A stretch of 64,000 nt of DNA, taken from Bradyrhizobium vignae (GTDB lineage Bacteria; Pseudomonadota; Alphaproteobacteria; Rhizobiales; Xanthobacteraceae). The notes beneath the pieces are model-generated. The model was not told where the DNA came from. It made no database searches and saw only the letters and a list, made by a program, of their open reading frames with translations. Where the stretch lies: positions 186,001-250,000 of the forward strand of contig NZ_RDQF01000004.1 of assembly GCF_004114425.1 (NCBI RefSeq), given 5' to 3'. Within the stretch, counting starts at the first letter, position 1. Every line of letters starts with the position of its first letter. The translations under genes were made by a program, and so were the position numbers. Positions 1 to 8,082 of this stretch are shown here, one piece after another.

Positions 1-583
1 GGTCGGCGTGGATCACGCCCTCGGGCAGGTTGGTCGGCCAGATGCCGCTGGAGAGATGATCGAGCTCGGCGGCGAGGAATGCGCGCAGGCCCGGCTGCAC
101 CTCGTCGGCCCGGCCCGATGCCGCGTCGAACAGCGGCCGCCAGCCCGAGACCGACAGCGCATTGGCACGCCGGACCGCGAAATTGGCGCCGGCAAGATGC
201 ATCCGGGCCAACCCCTCGCCGACGCCGGCGCAATGGGTCGCGTTCGGCTTGCGCGGCCAGACGCCCTCGAGAAAGGTGATGATCGCGGCGGGGCGGCCCG
301 ACAGCTCGCGCAGCGCCTCGCCGTCGCGTCCCTTCACCGGCAACGGGCAATTGACGCCGTGCTCGGCGAGATGCGTCATCAGCGCAAGGAAGAACGGCAA
401 ATCGTTCTTCGCCACGCGCTTCTCGTAGAGCGTGAGGATGAACGACCCCTGGCTGGTGTGCAGCAGGAAGTTGGAGTTTTCGACGCCCTCGGCGATGCCC
501 TTGTAGGAGAGCAATTCGCCGAGATCGTATTGCTTCAGGAAATCCGCAAGCTCGTCGGCGGCGACGTCGGTATAGACCGCCAT
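1..583 (-). CDS. thrB: Homoserine kinase (ThrB, APH-like type), 3' part cut by window edge
   Basis: Homoserine kinase phosphorylates L-homoserine with ATP on the way to threonine, in the cytoplasm. The minus-strand frame opens at ATG 583 with [16 protein letters not shown] and runs off the left edge after about 194 codons; the family is about 320 residues, so the C-terminal third is missing. Seen features are the N-terminal [10 protein letters not shown] region and, at the very edge, the VIHAD start of the kinase catalytic loop typical of the aminoglycoside-phosphotransferase-like fold. It starts 6 bases after the stop of ispH on the same strand, so the two are almost certainly co-transcribed, an arrangement familiar in rhizobia. 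Confidence 0.9.
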   Translation of the reverse strand, partial: MAVYTDVAADELADFLKQYDLGELLSYKGIAEGVENSNFLLHTSQGSFILTLYEKRVAKNDLPFFLALMTHLAEHGVNCPLPVKGRDGEALRELSGRPAAIITFLEGVWPRKPNATHCAGVGEGLARMHLAGANFAVRRANALSVSGWRPLFDAASGRADEVQPGLRAFLAAELDHLSSGIWPTNLPEGVIHAD

Positions 584-589
584 AAAAGT

Positions 590-1558
590 CTACTCGGCGG
601 CAGCTTCAGGGCGCACCTGACGCGGCAGCGGGAAGAACTCGTTCTCTTCCGCGGCCGAGACCGTCTCCACATGCAGCGTGTAGCGCTCGGCGAAGGCGTC
701 CATGATCTCCTCGACGATCACTTCCGGCGCGGAGGCGCCCGCGGTGATGCCGAGGCTGGCGATGTTGCCGAACTTGCCCCAATCGATGTCGGTGGCACGC
801 TGCGCCAGCACCGCGATCTTGCAGCCCTCGCGCTCGGCGACCTCGCGCAGACGCTGCGAGTTCGACGAATTGGGGGCACCGACTACGATGAGCGCGTCCA
901 CCACCGGCGCCACCTTCTTGACCGCGAGCTGGCGGTTGGTGGTGGCGTAGCAGATGTCTTCCTTGTGCGGCCCGTTGATGTTCGGGAAGCGCTCCTTGAG
1001 CAGCGCCACGATCTCCGCGGTATCGTCGATCGACAGCGTGGTCTGGGTCACGAAGGCGAGATTGTCGGGGTCCTTCGGCGTGATGGTCTTGGCGTCCTCG
1101 GCGGTCTCGATCAGGGTCACGGCGCCAGGCGGAAGCTGGCCGAGCGTGCCGACCACCTCGGGATGGTGGGAATGGCCGATCAGGAAGATCTCGCGGCCGC
1201 GCTTGAAGTGGATCGCAGCCTCGCGGTGCACCTTGGTCACCAACGGGCAGGTCGCATCCAGCGAGAACAGATTGCGGGACTGGGCATCGGCCGGAACCGA
1301 CTTCGGCACGCCGTGGGCCGAGAACACCACCGGAGCGGTGGTATTTTCCGGGATCTCCGCGAGCTCCTCGACGAAGATGGCGCCCTTCTTCTTCAACCCA
1401 TCGACGACGTACTTGTTGTGCACAATCTCATGGCGAACATAGACGGGGGCGCCGTACTTATCGAGTGCCCGTTCCACGGTGTCGATCGCCCGGACCACCC
1501 CGGCACAGAAACCACGGGGAGAACAAAGCACGATCTTGAGGTCTGGTTTGGCTGACAT
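590..1558 (-). CDS. ispH: 4-hydroxy-3-methylbut-2-enyl diphosphate reductase (IspH)
   Basis: Last enzyme of the MEP isoprenoid pathway; reduces HMBPP to IPP and DMAPP with a [4Fe-4S] cluster. At 322 residues it has normal length. The three cluster cysteines are visible: PRGFCAGV near residue 20, [11 protein letters not shown] near 100 and ICYATTNRQ near 200. I start at ATG 1558 ([16 protein letters not shown]); a GTG 24 bases upstream (1582) would add eight residues not typical of the family. It is the first gene of a minus-strand pair with thrB, divergent from the TrcR-like gene across a 265-base intergenic region. Confidence 0.95.
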   Translation of the reverse strand: MSAKPDLKIVLCSPRGFCAGVVRAIDTVERALDKYGAPVYVRHEIVHNKYVVDGLKKKGAIFVEELAEIPENTTAPVVFSAHGVPKSVPADAQSRNLFSLDATCPLVTKVHREAAIHFKRGREIFLIGHSHHPEVVGTLGQLPPGAVTLIETAEDAKTITPKDPDNLAFVTQTTLSIDDTAEIVALLKERFPNINGPHKEDICYATTNRQLAVKKVAPVVDALIVVGAPNSSNSQRLREVAEREGCKIAVLAQRATDIDWGKFGNIASLGITAGASAPEVIVEEIMDAFAERYTLHVETVSAAEENEFFPLPRQVRPEAAAE

Positions 1559-1823
1559 TGAGCGATCTCGGGACCGAATCACCCGTTTCGCCTTCTGGCG
1601 GGGGGCGGTCGATGGATGGAATAGGGCTTAAAGCTGTCGGCTTGAACCTTACAGCAGTTCAAAGGGAATTGGGCCCCCTTTCAGGCGGTGTCAAGGCACT
1701 ATCTATAGCAGAACCATTGCATGGCTACCCCCTCCGGGCTTATATAGCGCGAATTCCCTGTCATCGCTGATGACCACCGGTTTCGCCTCCAGAGGGGTGG
1801 GCGAAGCACAAAGGAGATTTGCC

Positions 1824-2516
1824 ATGAGCAACGCACCTCTGATGCCCAAGGCGACCGCCGTCTGGCTGCTCGACAACACCGCGCTGACCTTCGACCAGGT
1901 CGCCGATTTCACCAAAATGCACCCCCTCGAGGTGCGCGCCATCGCCGACGGCGACGCCGCCCAGGGCATCAAGGGCATGGATCCCCTCTCCAACGGCCAG
2001 CTGACCCGCGAGGAGATCGAGAAGGGCGAGAACAACCCGGATTACCGGCTCCGCCTCCAGGAGAGCAAGGTGGTGCTGCCGCCCCAGCCCAAGCGCAAGG
2101 GACCGCGTTACACCCCGGTCTCGCGTCGCCACGAGCGTCCAAGCGCGATCCTCTGGCTGCTGCGCAACCATCCGGAGCTCAAGGACGCCCAGATCATGCG
2201 CCTGGTCGGCACCACCAAGAGCACGATCGCCAGCGTACGCGATCGTACCCACTGGAACACCTCGTCCCTGACCCCGATCGACCCCGTCACCCTCGGCCTC
2301 TGCTCGCAGATCGAGCTCGATTTCGAGGTACAGCGAGCCGCCAAGGAAAAGCCGATCGACGCAACCTATGGCGGTGCGACCCTGCTGCCGGCCTCCGAGA
2401 CCACCCGCAAGGACGAGTACGAGCCCGCGGAGAAATCCAGCGACGATCTCAACGTCGACGCCGTGTTCGCCAAGCTGAAGACGCTCGGCGGAAAGAAGCA
2501 GGAGGAAGAGGAGTAA
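1824..2516 (+). CDS. trcR: DUF1013 protein, TrcR-type cell-cycle transcriptional regulator
   Basis: A 230-residue protein of the DUF1013 family, which is nearly confined to Alphaproteobacteria and is annotated as TrcR, a cell-cycle transcriptional regulator. The N-terminal part (MPKATAVWLLDNTALTFDQV) reads like a helix-turn-helix start; a second putative helix-turn-helix lies near residues 115-145 (AQIMRLVGTTKSTIASVRDR). The start at 1824 is set by AAGGAG at 1811-1816; an in-frame ATG at 1770 lacks such a site. A strong terminator follows at 2556, so the gene appears monocistronic. DNA binding is inference from family; the acidic C-terminal tail is not conserved-looking. Confidence 0.85.
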   Translation: MSNAPLMPKATAVWLLDNTALTFDQVADFTKMHPLEVRAIADGDAAQGIKGMDPLSNGQLTREEIEKGENNPDYRLRLQESKVVLPPQPKRKGPRYTPVSRRHERPSAILWLLRNHPELKDAQIMRLVGTTKSTIASVRDRTHWNTSSLTPIDPVTLGLCSQIELDFEVQRAAKEKPIDATYGGATLLPASETTRKDEYEPAEKSSDDLNVDAVFAKLKTLGGKKQEEEE

Positions 2517-2555
2517 CTCTCCTCTGTCGGTTCGCTTTCGAATCCGGTTTGAACA

Positions 2556-2582
2556 CGGCGGGCCGACCCGCCGCGTTTTTAT
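2556..2582 (+). terminator. Rho-independent terminator of the TrcR gene
   Basis: A perfect 7-bp stem CGGCGGG / CCCGCCG with a 4-base loop, followed after two bases by a five-T run, 40 bases downstream of the trcR stop. Confidence 0.85.
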
Positions 2583-2652
2583 TTGGGCTTGCGATCTAGA
2601 TCGCGCCGATTGTCGGCGCGGGAGTCGTATGTGCGGCTCGCCGAACGGCGGA

Positions 2653-2859
2653 TCACCCCAGCTCGATTGTGTCGTTGATCTCGTGGACGAGTCCGACGTT
2701 GTCGATCGTCAGCACCATCTTCGCGTTGAGTTTCTCGTGGCCCTTGATCCGGCCCGCCGCGATCGCGTCGCGCACGGCCTTCTCGATCTCGCGCTGCGAG
2801 GTGACACCGACTTGCTTCAGGAATTTACGCAGGCTGGTGTTGAACTGGTCTTCGTTCAT
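2653..2859 (-). CDS. Small DUF6494-type protein
   Basis: A 68-residue cytoplasmic protein (MNEDQFNTSLRKFLKQVGVT...). The basic amphipathic N-terminal half with SQREIEKAVRDAIAAG and the compact C-terminal VLTIDNVGLVHEI match a short conserved family I recall as DUF6494, present in many Proteobacteria and without known function. It lies just downstream of a lipoprotein gene on the same strand (24-base gap) and could share its transcript. No catalytic motif is visible. The family name is from memory. Confidence 0.75.
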   Translation of the reverse strand: MNEDQFNTSLRKFLKQVGVTSQREIEKAVRDAIAAGRIKGHEKLNAKMVLTIDNVGLVHEINDTIELG

Positions 2860-2883
2860 GACGGCCTCGTAGGCTGGGGCGGC

Positions 2884-3153
2884 TCACGGCCGCTCGGGAT
2901 GATTCAGCATGTACTCGCCGAGGTCGCGCTGGCGGCGGTCGGCGCGGGCGATGGCGGCATTGCGCTGGACGTCGCGGTCCTTGCGGCAGGCCACGTATTC
3001 CGGCGAGCCCTGGGCATAGCCCCGGCCCTGACAGACCGCGTCGTCGTCGTCGCCGCCCATCGCCACCGGCGTCTGGTAGCGTGCCGAGCAGGCGGAGAGA
3101 GCGATGGCGAGCAGCATAGCTGCAAGCAGGCGCGGCACGGTGGCAAGTGGCAT
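2884..3153 (-). CDS. Small secreted lipoprotein
   Basis: An 89-residue protein with a clear lipoprotein signal: hydrophobic residues 8-20, then the lipobox LSAC with the acylated Cys near residue 22. The mature part is short, charged and contains two more cysteines (DAVCQGRGY, YVACRKDRD) that could form a disulfide, followed by an Arg/Asp-rich helix. Expected to be anchored to the inner leaflet of the outer membrane or the inner membrane. Function unknown. A weak EcfG-like promoter candidate lies upstream at 3199-3223. Confidence 0.75.
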   Translation of the reverse strand: MPLATVPRLLAAMLLAIALSACSARYQTPVAMGGDDDDAVCQGRGYAQGSPEYVACRKDRDVQRNAAIARADRRQRDLGEYMLNHPERP

Positions 3154-3198
3154 ACGAGGTCCCCTGTTGGCCGGCCCTGTTTAGCGCGGAATGCGGAG

Positions 3199-3223
3199 AA
3201 TGTAAGTCCTTGGCCGCCGTTCC
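3199..3223 (-). promoter_or_regulatory. Possible EcfG-type promoter (GGAAC-N16-CATT)
   Basis: Minus strand shows GGAAC, 16 bases, then CATT, about 45 bases before the lipoprotein start. It differs by one base from the EcfG consensus CGTT; the same CATT variant occurs at 56805 and 56880. A single such site could be chance. Confidence 0.3.
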
Positions 3224-3230
3224 TCACGCG

Positions 3231-3335
3231 CTGTCATTCCCCGCGAAAGCGGGGAATCCAGTCCGCCGCAGCGGTCATTGGCCCACACAACAGCCGCGGA
3301 GTACTGGATCACCCGCTTTCGCGGGTGATGACAGC
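3231..3335. repeat. Palindromic intergenic repeat (gtcat...cgaaagcg family)
   Basis: The ends are inverted (CTGTCAT at 3231, ATGACAG at 3328) and enclose two hairpins, CCCCGCGAAAGCGGGG and CCCGCTTTCGCGGG. A second member of the same family is at 16482-16584. It lies between the lipoprotein gene and the acyl-CoA synthetase gene and may act as a terminator or be a REP-like mobile unit. Confidence 0.75.
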
Positions 3336-3388
3336 TGAGGTTGGAGGGACGGCCTCGCGCCTCACGCGTATGATGACCGCGGACTTCC

Positions 3389-5299
3389 TCACACCCGTCC
3401 CTTCAACGCCTCCCCAATTTCGTCGAGCGCCTTGGGATCTTCGATCGTCGCCGGCATGGTCCAGGATTCGCCATCGGCGATCTTCTTGATGGTGCCACGC
3501 AGGATCTTTCCGGAGCGCGTCTTGGGCAGGCGGCCGACGGTGATGGCGAGCTTGAAGGCGGCGACCGGGCCGAGCTTGTCGCGCACCAGCGCGACGATCT
3601 CCTTCTCGATCTCGGCAGGCGGGCGCTTCACGCCGGCCTTGAGCACCAGGAAGCCGCAGGGCACCTCGCCCTTGATCGCGTCCTTGACGCCGAGCACGGC
3701 GCATTCGGCGACGTCGGGATGCGAGGCCAAGATCTCCTCCATGCCGCCGGTGGAGAGCCGATGGCCGGCGACGTTGATGATGTCGTCGGTGCGGCCCATG
3801 ACGAAGACATAGCCGTCCTCGTCCTTGTAGCCGGCATCAGAGGTCTTGTAGTAGCCGGGGAATTCGCCGAGGTATGCCTCCTTGAAGCGCTCGTCCTGAT
3901 TCCACAGCGTCGGCAGGCAGCCCGGCGGCATCGGCAGCTTGATGACGATCGAGCCCATGGTGTTGGGCCCCACTGGCTTTGCCGCTTCATCGACGACATC
4001 GACCTGGTAGCCCGGCATCGGCACCGTCGGCGAGCCGTGCTTCACCGGCAGCATGCCGAGTCCGACCGGATTGCCGGCGATGCACCAGCCGGTCTCGGTC
4101 TGCCACCAATGGTCAATCACCGGCACGTTGAGCTGCTGCTCCGCCCATTCCACCGTCGGCGGATCGGCACGCTCGCCGGCGAGGAACAGCGTGCGGAATT
4201 TGGAGAGATCGTACCGCCGGATGAACGTTCCTTCGGGATCCTCTTTCCGGATCGCGCGGAACGCGGTCGGCGCGGTGAAGAAGGCCACCGCCTTGTGCTC
4301 GGAGATCACGCGCCAGAATGCGCCGGCATCGGGCGTGCCGACCGGCTTGCCCTCGTACATGATCGAGGTCGCGCCATGCAGCAGCGGCCCGTACACGATG
4401 TAGCTGTGGCCGACCACCCAGCCGATGTCGGAGCCGCACCACCAGACCTCACCCGGCTTGACGCCATAGAGGTTGAACATCGACCATTCCACCGCGACGA
4501 GATGACCGCCATTGTCGCGCACGACGCCCTTTGGCACGCCGGTCGTGCCGGAGGTATAGAGGATGTAGAGCGGATCGGTGGCCGCAACAGGCACGCAAGG
4601 TGCCTTCTTGCCGTCGTTCATCGCCTTGCGGCGCAGGCTTGCCCAGTCGTAGTCGCGGCTTGGCGTCATCTCACAGGTGAGCTGCGGACGCTGCAGCACG
4701 ATGCAGGCTTTCGGCTTGCTGCCGGCAAGCCTGATCGCCTCGTCGAGCAGCGGCTTGTACTGCACGATGCGGCCGGGTTCGATGCCGCAGCTCGCGGAAA
4801 GGATGAGCTTCGGCTGCGCATCGTCGATCCGTGTGGCGAGTTCTTTCGCGGCAAAGCCGCCGAACACCACGGAGTGCACCGCGCCGAGCCGCGCGCAGGC
4901 GAGCATCGCGACTACCGCCTCCGGCACCATCGGCATGTAGAGAATGACGCGATCGCCCTTGCCGACACCGAATTCCTGCATGATGGCGGCGAGCGCCTGG
5001 ACCTCGTTCAGCAGTTCGGCATAAGTGAGTTTGGTGACCGAATTGGTCAAGGGCGAATCGTGGATCAGCGCGACCTGGTCGGCGCGGCCGCGTTCGACGT
5101 GGCGGTCGAGCGCGTTGTAACAGGTGTTGACGATACCGCCGGCAAACCAGCGGCCATAGGGTCCTTGCGAGGGATCGAAGATCTTCTTCGGCGGCTCGAT
5201 CCAGTCGATCTCCTTGGCCGCCTCGCCCCAAAAGCCTTCGGGATCGGCCAGCGAGCGCGCATGGACCTCATGATAACGGCTCTTCCCCTGGACGTTCAT
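3389..5299 (-). CDS. prpE: Propionyl-CoA synthetase-like acyl-CoA ligase (PrpE type)
   Basis: Activates a short-chain acid (propionate or acetate) with ATP and CoA through an acyl-adenylate. At 636 residues it has the length of the AMP-forming family. Visible motifs are the adenylation P-loop YTSGTTGVPKGVVRDNGGH (the VRDNGGH extension favours PrpE over Acs), the WWQTETGW core motif, GYYKTSDAGYKDEDGY, and the C-terminal KTRSGKILRGTIKK region, whose acylatable lysine is usually controlled by protein acetylation. The start at ATG 5299 is supported by the family N-terminus (YHEVHARSLADPEGFW). It stands alone, flanked by repeats on both sides, so it is probably monocistronic. Confidence 0.9.
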   Translation of the reverse strand: MNVQGKSRYHEVHARSLADPEGFWGEAAKEIDWIEPPKKIFDPSQGPYGRWFAGGIVNTCYNALDRHVERGRADQVALIHDSPLTNSVTKLTYAELLNEVQALAAIMQEFGVGKGDRVILYMPMVPEAVVAMLACARLGAVHSVVFGGFAAKELATRIDDAQPKLILSASCGIEPGRIVQYKPLLDEAIRLAGSKPKACIVLQRPQLTCEMTPSRDYDWASLRRKAMNDGKKAPCVPVAATDPLYILYTSGTTGVPKGVVRDNGGHLVAVEWSMFNLYGVKPGEVWWCGSDIGWVVGHSYIVYGPLLHGATSIMYEGKPVGTPDAGAFWRVISEHKAVAFFTAPTAFRAIRKEDPEGTFIRRYDLSKFRTLFLAGERADPPTVEWAEQQLNVPVIDHWWQTETGWCIAGNPVGLGMLPVKHGSPTVPMPGYQVDVVDEAAKPVGPNTMGSIVIKLPMPPGCLPTLWNQDERFKEAYLGEFPGYYKTSDAGYKDEDGYVFVMGRTDDIINVAGHRLSTGGMEEILASHPDVAECAVLGVKDAIKGEVPCGFLVLKAGVKRPPAEIEKEIVALVRDKLGPVAAFKLAITVGRLPKTRSGKILRGTIKKIADGESWTMPATIEDPKALDEIGEALKGRV

Positions 5300-5510
5300 T
5301 TCGCGCTCCCGTTCCCTTTATGGCCTGGCCCCGACCCTTGTGGCAGGACTGGCGTCCCGCCATGACCAGGATCAATTGCTGGCCTTGTTTGATGGCTATT
5401 TTCCCGGGAACGGGCCGCGGTTCAAGCTGAAAAGGACGTGTCTTCCTCTCCCAGTTCTTACGGGAGGTTGTCGCAGATGCCTTCTTGGTGGCGGCCTGAG
5501 CAAGCGCCTC

Positions 5511-5645
5511 GTCCTTCGAGACGACCGCTTGCAGCGGTCTCCTCAGGATGAGGCTAAGCAACGTTAGTGCCGGCTGAAATTGCTGCCGCGCACTCCGCCC
5601 TCATCCTGAGGGCCCGCCATCGGCGGGCGTCTCGAAGGATGGGCT
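5511..5645. repeat. Pair of REP-like palindromes; gene-free stretch 5300-5711
   Basis: The 410-base interval between the acyl-CoA ligase and the TPR gene holds no convincing gene. It contains two copies of a palindromic element: CCTTCGAGACGACCGC...GTCTCCTCAGGATGAGG at 5511-5553 and CCTCATCCTGAGGGCCCG...CGTCTCGAAGGATGG at 5600-5642, in opposite orientation. Related units occur at 10719-10780 and 40348-40452. Confidence 0.75.
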
Positions 5646-5711
5646 GCGGGCGGCTATCCGCCACGCTTCTTCATTGGCTATGCGATGATCTTACGAGAGG
5701 AAAGACCCCGC

Positions 5712-7094
5712 CTATCCCTCCATCGCATTCAGCCGCTGCAAGCGATCCTGCATGACCTTCTTCAGGTCATAGCCGGGGCGACGGAAGCTCGCATCGCGCG
5801 TGGCGAGGAAATCGCGCTGGGACTTGCGCAGGCCATCCGCCGAGCGCTTGCTCGCGGATTTCAGCACACGCTCGTAAGCCTCGGCGATCTGGCTGTCGAG
5901 CACGCCGAGCTGCGGATCGGCGCAGATCACCTTCTCGACCTCGCGCTTGGCGGAGGCGCAGTCGAACGACGGGTCGCTGGCGGCGGCGTTCAGCACACGG
6001 GGCGGCTCGCCGCCAAATTTTGCGATCTCGGCGATCATCGCGCGACGGCCGCTGTGCGCGTTCTCATTGGCGGGATCGAGCCGCAACGCCGCCTCGTAAT
6101 CGGCCAGCGCCTTCTTGCGCTCGCCCATCTTCTTGTAGAGCACGGCGCGGTTGTTGTAGGTCTTGGCAAAATTCGGATCGAGCTTCAGCGCGTCGTTGTA
6201 GTCCGACAGTGCAGCACCGAGTTCGCCCTTGAACTGGTAGGAGTCACCGCGGTTGGTCAGGAAGTTCACCCGCTGCTCGAGACGGATCGCCTGATCGTAA
6301 TCGGCGATCGCCTTGTCATACTCCTTCATCGCGGCATAGGTGAGACCGCGGTTGTCGAAATACTCCGGCACCTTCGGATCGAGCCGGATCGCCTCGGTGT
6401 CGTCTGCGATCGCCTTGTCGAGCTCGCCGAGCTTCTTATAGGCGGCGCCGCGGTTGGTGTAGCTGCGCGCCCGGTTCGGATCGAGCCGCAGCGCCTCGCT
6501 GAGGTCGGCGACGGCCTTGTCATAGTCGCCGCGCAGATAGAAGGTCGCGCCGCGGTCGGACCAGGCCTGGGCGAAATCCGACCTCAGCTTGATGGCCTGG
6601 TCGTAATCTGAAATGGCGCGGTCGAAGCGATGCTGGTTGGTGTAGACCACGCCGCGCAGCTCGTAAGCTTCCGCATCCTGTGGATCGAGCTCGATCGCCT
6701 TGGTCAGATCTGCCGCGGCCCGGTTGAGGTCGCCGCCGGCTTCGCGCAGGAGGTTGCCGCGCACGCGCCAGGCCTTTGCGTTCTTGCCATCGAGCGCGAT
6801 GGCGCGGTCCAGATCGCGTAGCGCCTGCGACTGGCCTCCGGAAGTTCGCGCATTGGCTTCGGCACGAGCGACGAGCGCCATGGCGCGTTCGGACACCGGA
6901 TTGGCCGTCTGGTCGATGATGACGCTGCACGCAGAGATCAGCTCCGCGGGAGCAGCCTTGCTCCCCGGCACGCAATCTGTGCCGGCGGCAGCCGGACCGA
7001 TGAGGGTCAGGCCCATAGCCGCGCCAAGGAAGAAGGCGCGAAGCGAGGTTTTGGCAAACGAGGACATTTGCGCGGAACGGGGCATGCCGCACAT
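5712..7094 (-). CDS. Exported TPR protein with C-terminal LprI-type domain
   Basis: About 460 residues. After an N-terminal signal peptide (hydrophobic run ending in GPAAAGTD) come about nine tetratricopeptide repeats (for example SDYDQAIKLRSDFAQAWSDR, ADLSEALRLDPNRARSYTNR) spanning roughly residues 70-360. The last 90 residues (FDCASAKREVEKVICADPQL...RRPGYDL) match the lysozyme-inhibitor LprI / DUF1311 domain with its Cys pair. A periplasmic scaffold or lysozyme-protection role is inference. I start at ATG 7094 because GGAG lies 9 bases upstream; ATG 7067 is the alternative. A related, shorter gene lies just upstream at 7204-7968. Confidence 0.8.
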   Translation of the reverse strand: MCGMPRSAQMSSFAKTSLRAFFLGAAMGLTLIGPAAAGTDCVPGSKAAPAELISACSVIIDQTANPVSERAMALVARAEANARTSGGQSQALRDLDRAIALDGKNAKAWRVRGNLLREAGGDLNRAAADLTKAIELDPQDAEAYELRGVVYTNQHRFDRAISDYDQAIKLRSDFAQAWSDRGATFYLRGDYDKAVADLSEALRLDPNRARSYTNRGAAYKKLGELDKAIADDTEAIRLDPKVPEYFDNRGLTYAAMKEYDKAIADYDQAIRLEQRVNFLTNRGDSYQFKGELGAALSDYNDALKLDPNFAKTYNNRAVLYKKMGERKKALADYEAALRLDPANENAHSGRRAMIAEIAKFGGEPPRVLNAAASDPSFDCASAKREVEKVICADPQLGVLDSQIAEAYERVLKSASKRSADGLRKSQRDFLATRDASFRRPGYDLKKVMQDRLQRLNAMEG

Positions 7095-7203
7095 GGCTTT
7101 GGACTCCGTGACAGGGACTTTCCCCGTTGTCGCCGCCATCCAGCAACGGGTTCAAACGGCGCGCTCTCCCTCCCGCCGCGGTCCGGAAGGGCAGAGAGCG
7201 GCA

Positions 7204-7968
7204 TCAATATCCGTCCACGCCGTTGATCTGTTGCAAGCGCTCCTGCATCGCCTTTTTCAGATCGTACCCCGGCCGCCCGAATTCGGCGTTGCGGCGGGCG
7301 ACGAAGGCGTCCTGCTCGCGCTGGATCTTGCGTGCCTCCGTCGGGCTCCGGGCCTCGCGGAGGGCGCGCAGATGGGACCCATAGATTTCGCGGTCGAGAT
7401 CGGCGAGCTCGCGATTGCCGCAGATCGTCTTCTCAACGGCGAGGGTCGCGCGGGCGCAGTTGAAGCTGGGCTTGCCGGCGACCGCCATCTGCGCGCCGAT
7501 CCGCTCGAGCTCGCGCGCCATCGCCTTGTGATTGGCCCTGGCCTTCTCGTGGTTCGGATCGATCTTGAGCGCGGCACCGAAATCCTGCACCGCCTTCGGC
7601 TTGTCGCCCTTTTTCAGCCAGAGCTCGCCGCGGGCGTTGAAGATGTCCGCGAGCGTGGGATCGAGCAAAAGGGCGCGGGTGTCGTCGGCGATCGCGCGAT
7701 CGATCTGGTCGTGCCGTGCCAGCAGCGCACCTCGCGCGATCAGCGCCTTGACCAGGTCCGCCTTCGTCGTCTTCTCGTTGTCGATCACGGCCGCGCAGGC
7801 GTAAGTCGCCTTGTCGACGTCGTCGGCCGCGCTGGCCGCGAGGCATGGCGCGATATCGACCTGCGTGATGGCCGCCGGCTCGCCGCCGGTCGCAGCATGA
7901 GCCGCGCCGGTCGGAAGCGCCGAGAGCACCGCGACAGCTGACCATGGGATGAGTTTTTGAAAACGCAT
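7204..7968 (-). CDS. Exported short TPR protein with C-terminal LprI-type domain
   Basis: A 254-residue relative of the downstream gene: signal peptide (MRFQKLIPWSAVAVLSALP...AAHAATGG), two or three TPR units (AIADDTRALLLDPTLADIFN and neighbours), then the same C-terminal LprI/DUF1311 domain with FNCARATLAVEKTICGNREL and the shared ending RPGYDLKKAMQERLQ. The near-identical C-termini suggest tandem duplication followed by loss or gain of TPR units. ATG 7968 is chosen because it gives a canonical signal peptide; an upstream start at 8016 would bury it. Same strand as the larger paralogue, 109 bases away. Confidence 0.8.
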   Translation of the reverse strand: MRFQKLIPWSAVAVLSALPTGAAHAATGGEPAAITQVDIAPCLAASAADDVDKATYACAAVIDNEKTTKADLVKALIARGALLARHDQIDRAIADDTRALLLDPTLADIFNARGELWLKKGDKPKAVQDFGAALKIDPNHEKARANHKAMARELERIGAQMAVAGKPSFNCARATLAVEKTICGNRELADLDREIYGSHLRALREARSPTEARKIQREQDAFVARRNAEFGRPGYDLKKAMQERLQQINGVDGY

Positions 7969-8082
7969 GCTGTTGCAGTCGGAAGGTCTTGCTTCACTCT
8001 TGCGTTGGGGCCGCATTTTCCATCATACGGCCGGATCTGGTGTTAGCTTGTGGCGCCGCTCAAATCGATCTCGGGGACTGTC

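Noticed and set aside
8..1555. 515-codon plus-strand frame opposite ispH/thrB
   Set aside because: GC-rich antisense shadow. The minus strand encodes recognisable IspH and ThrB; this frame is Arg/Ala-rich with no family pattern.
1663..1681. AAAGGG...CCCTTT inverted repeat upstream of ispH
   Set aside because: Short, interrupted and without a matching regulator motif; could be chance in a 240-base intergenic region.
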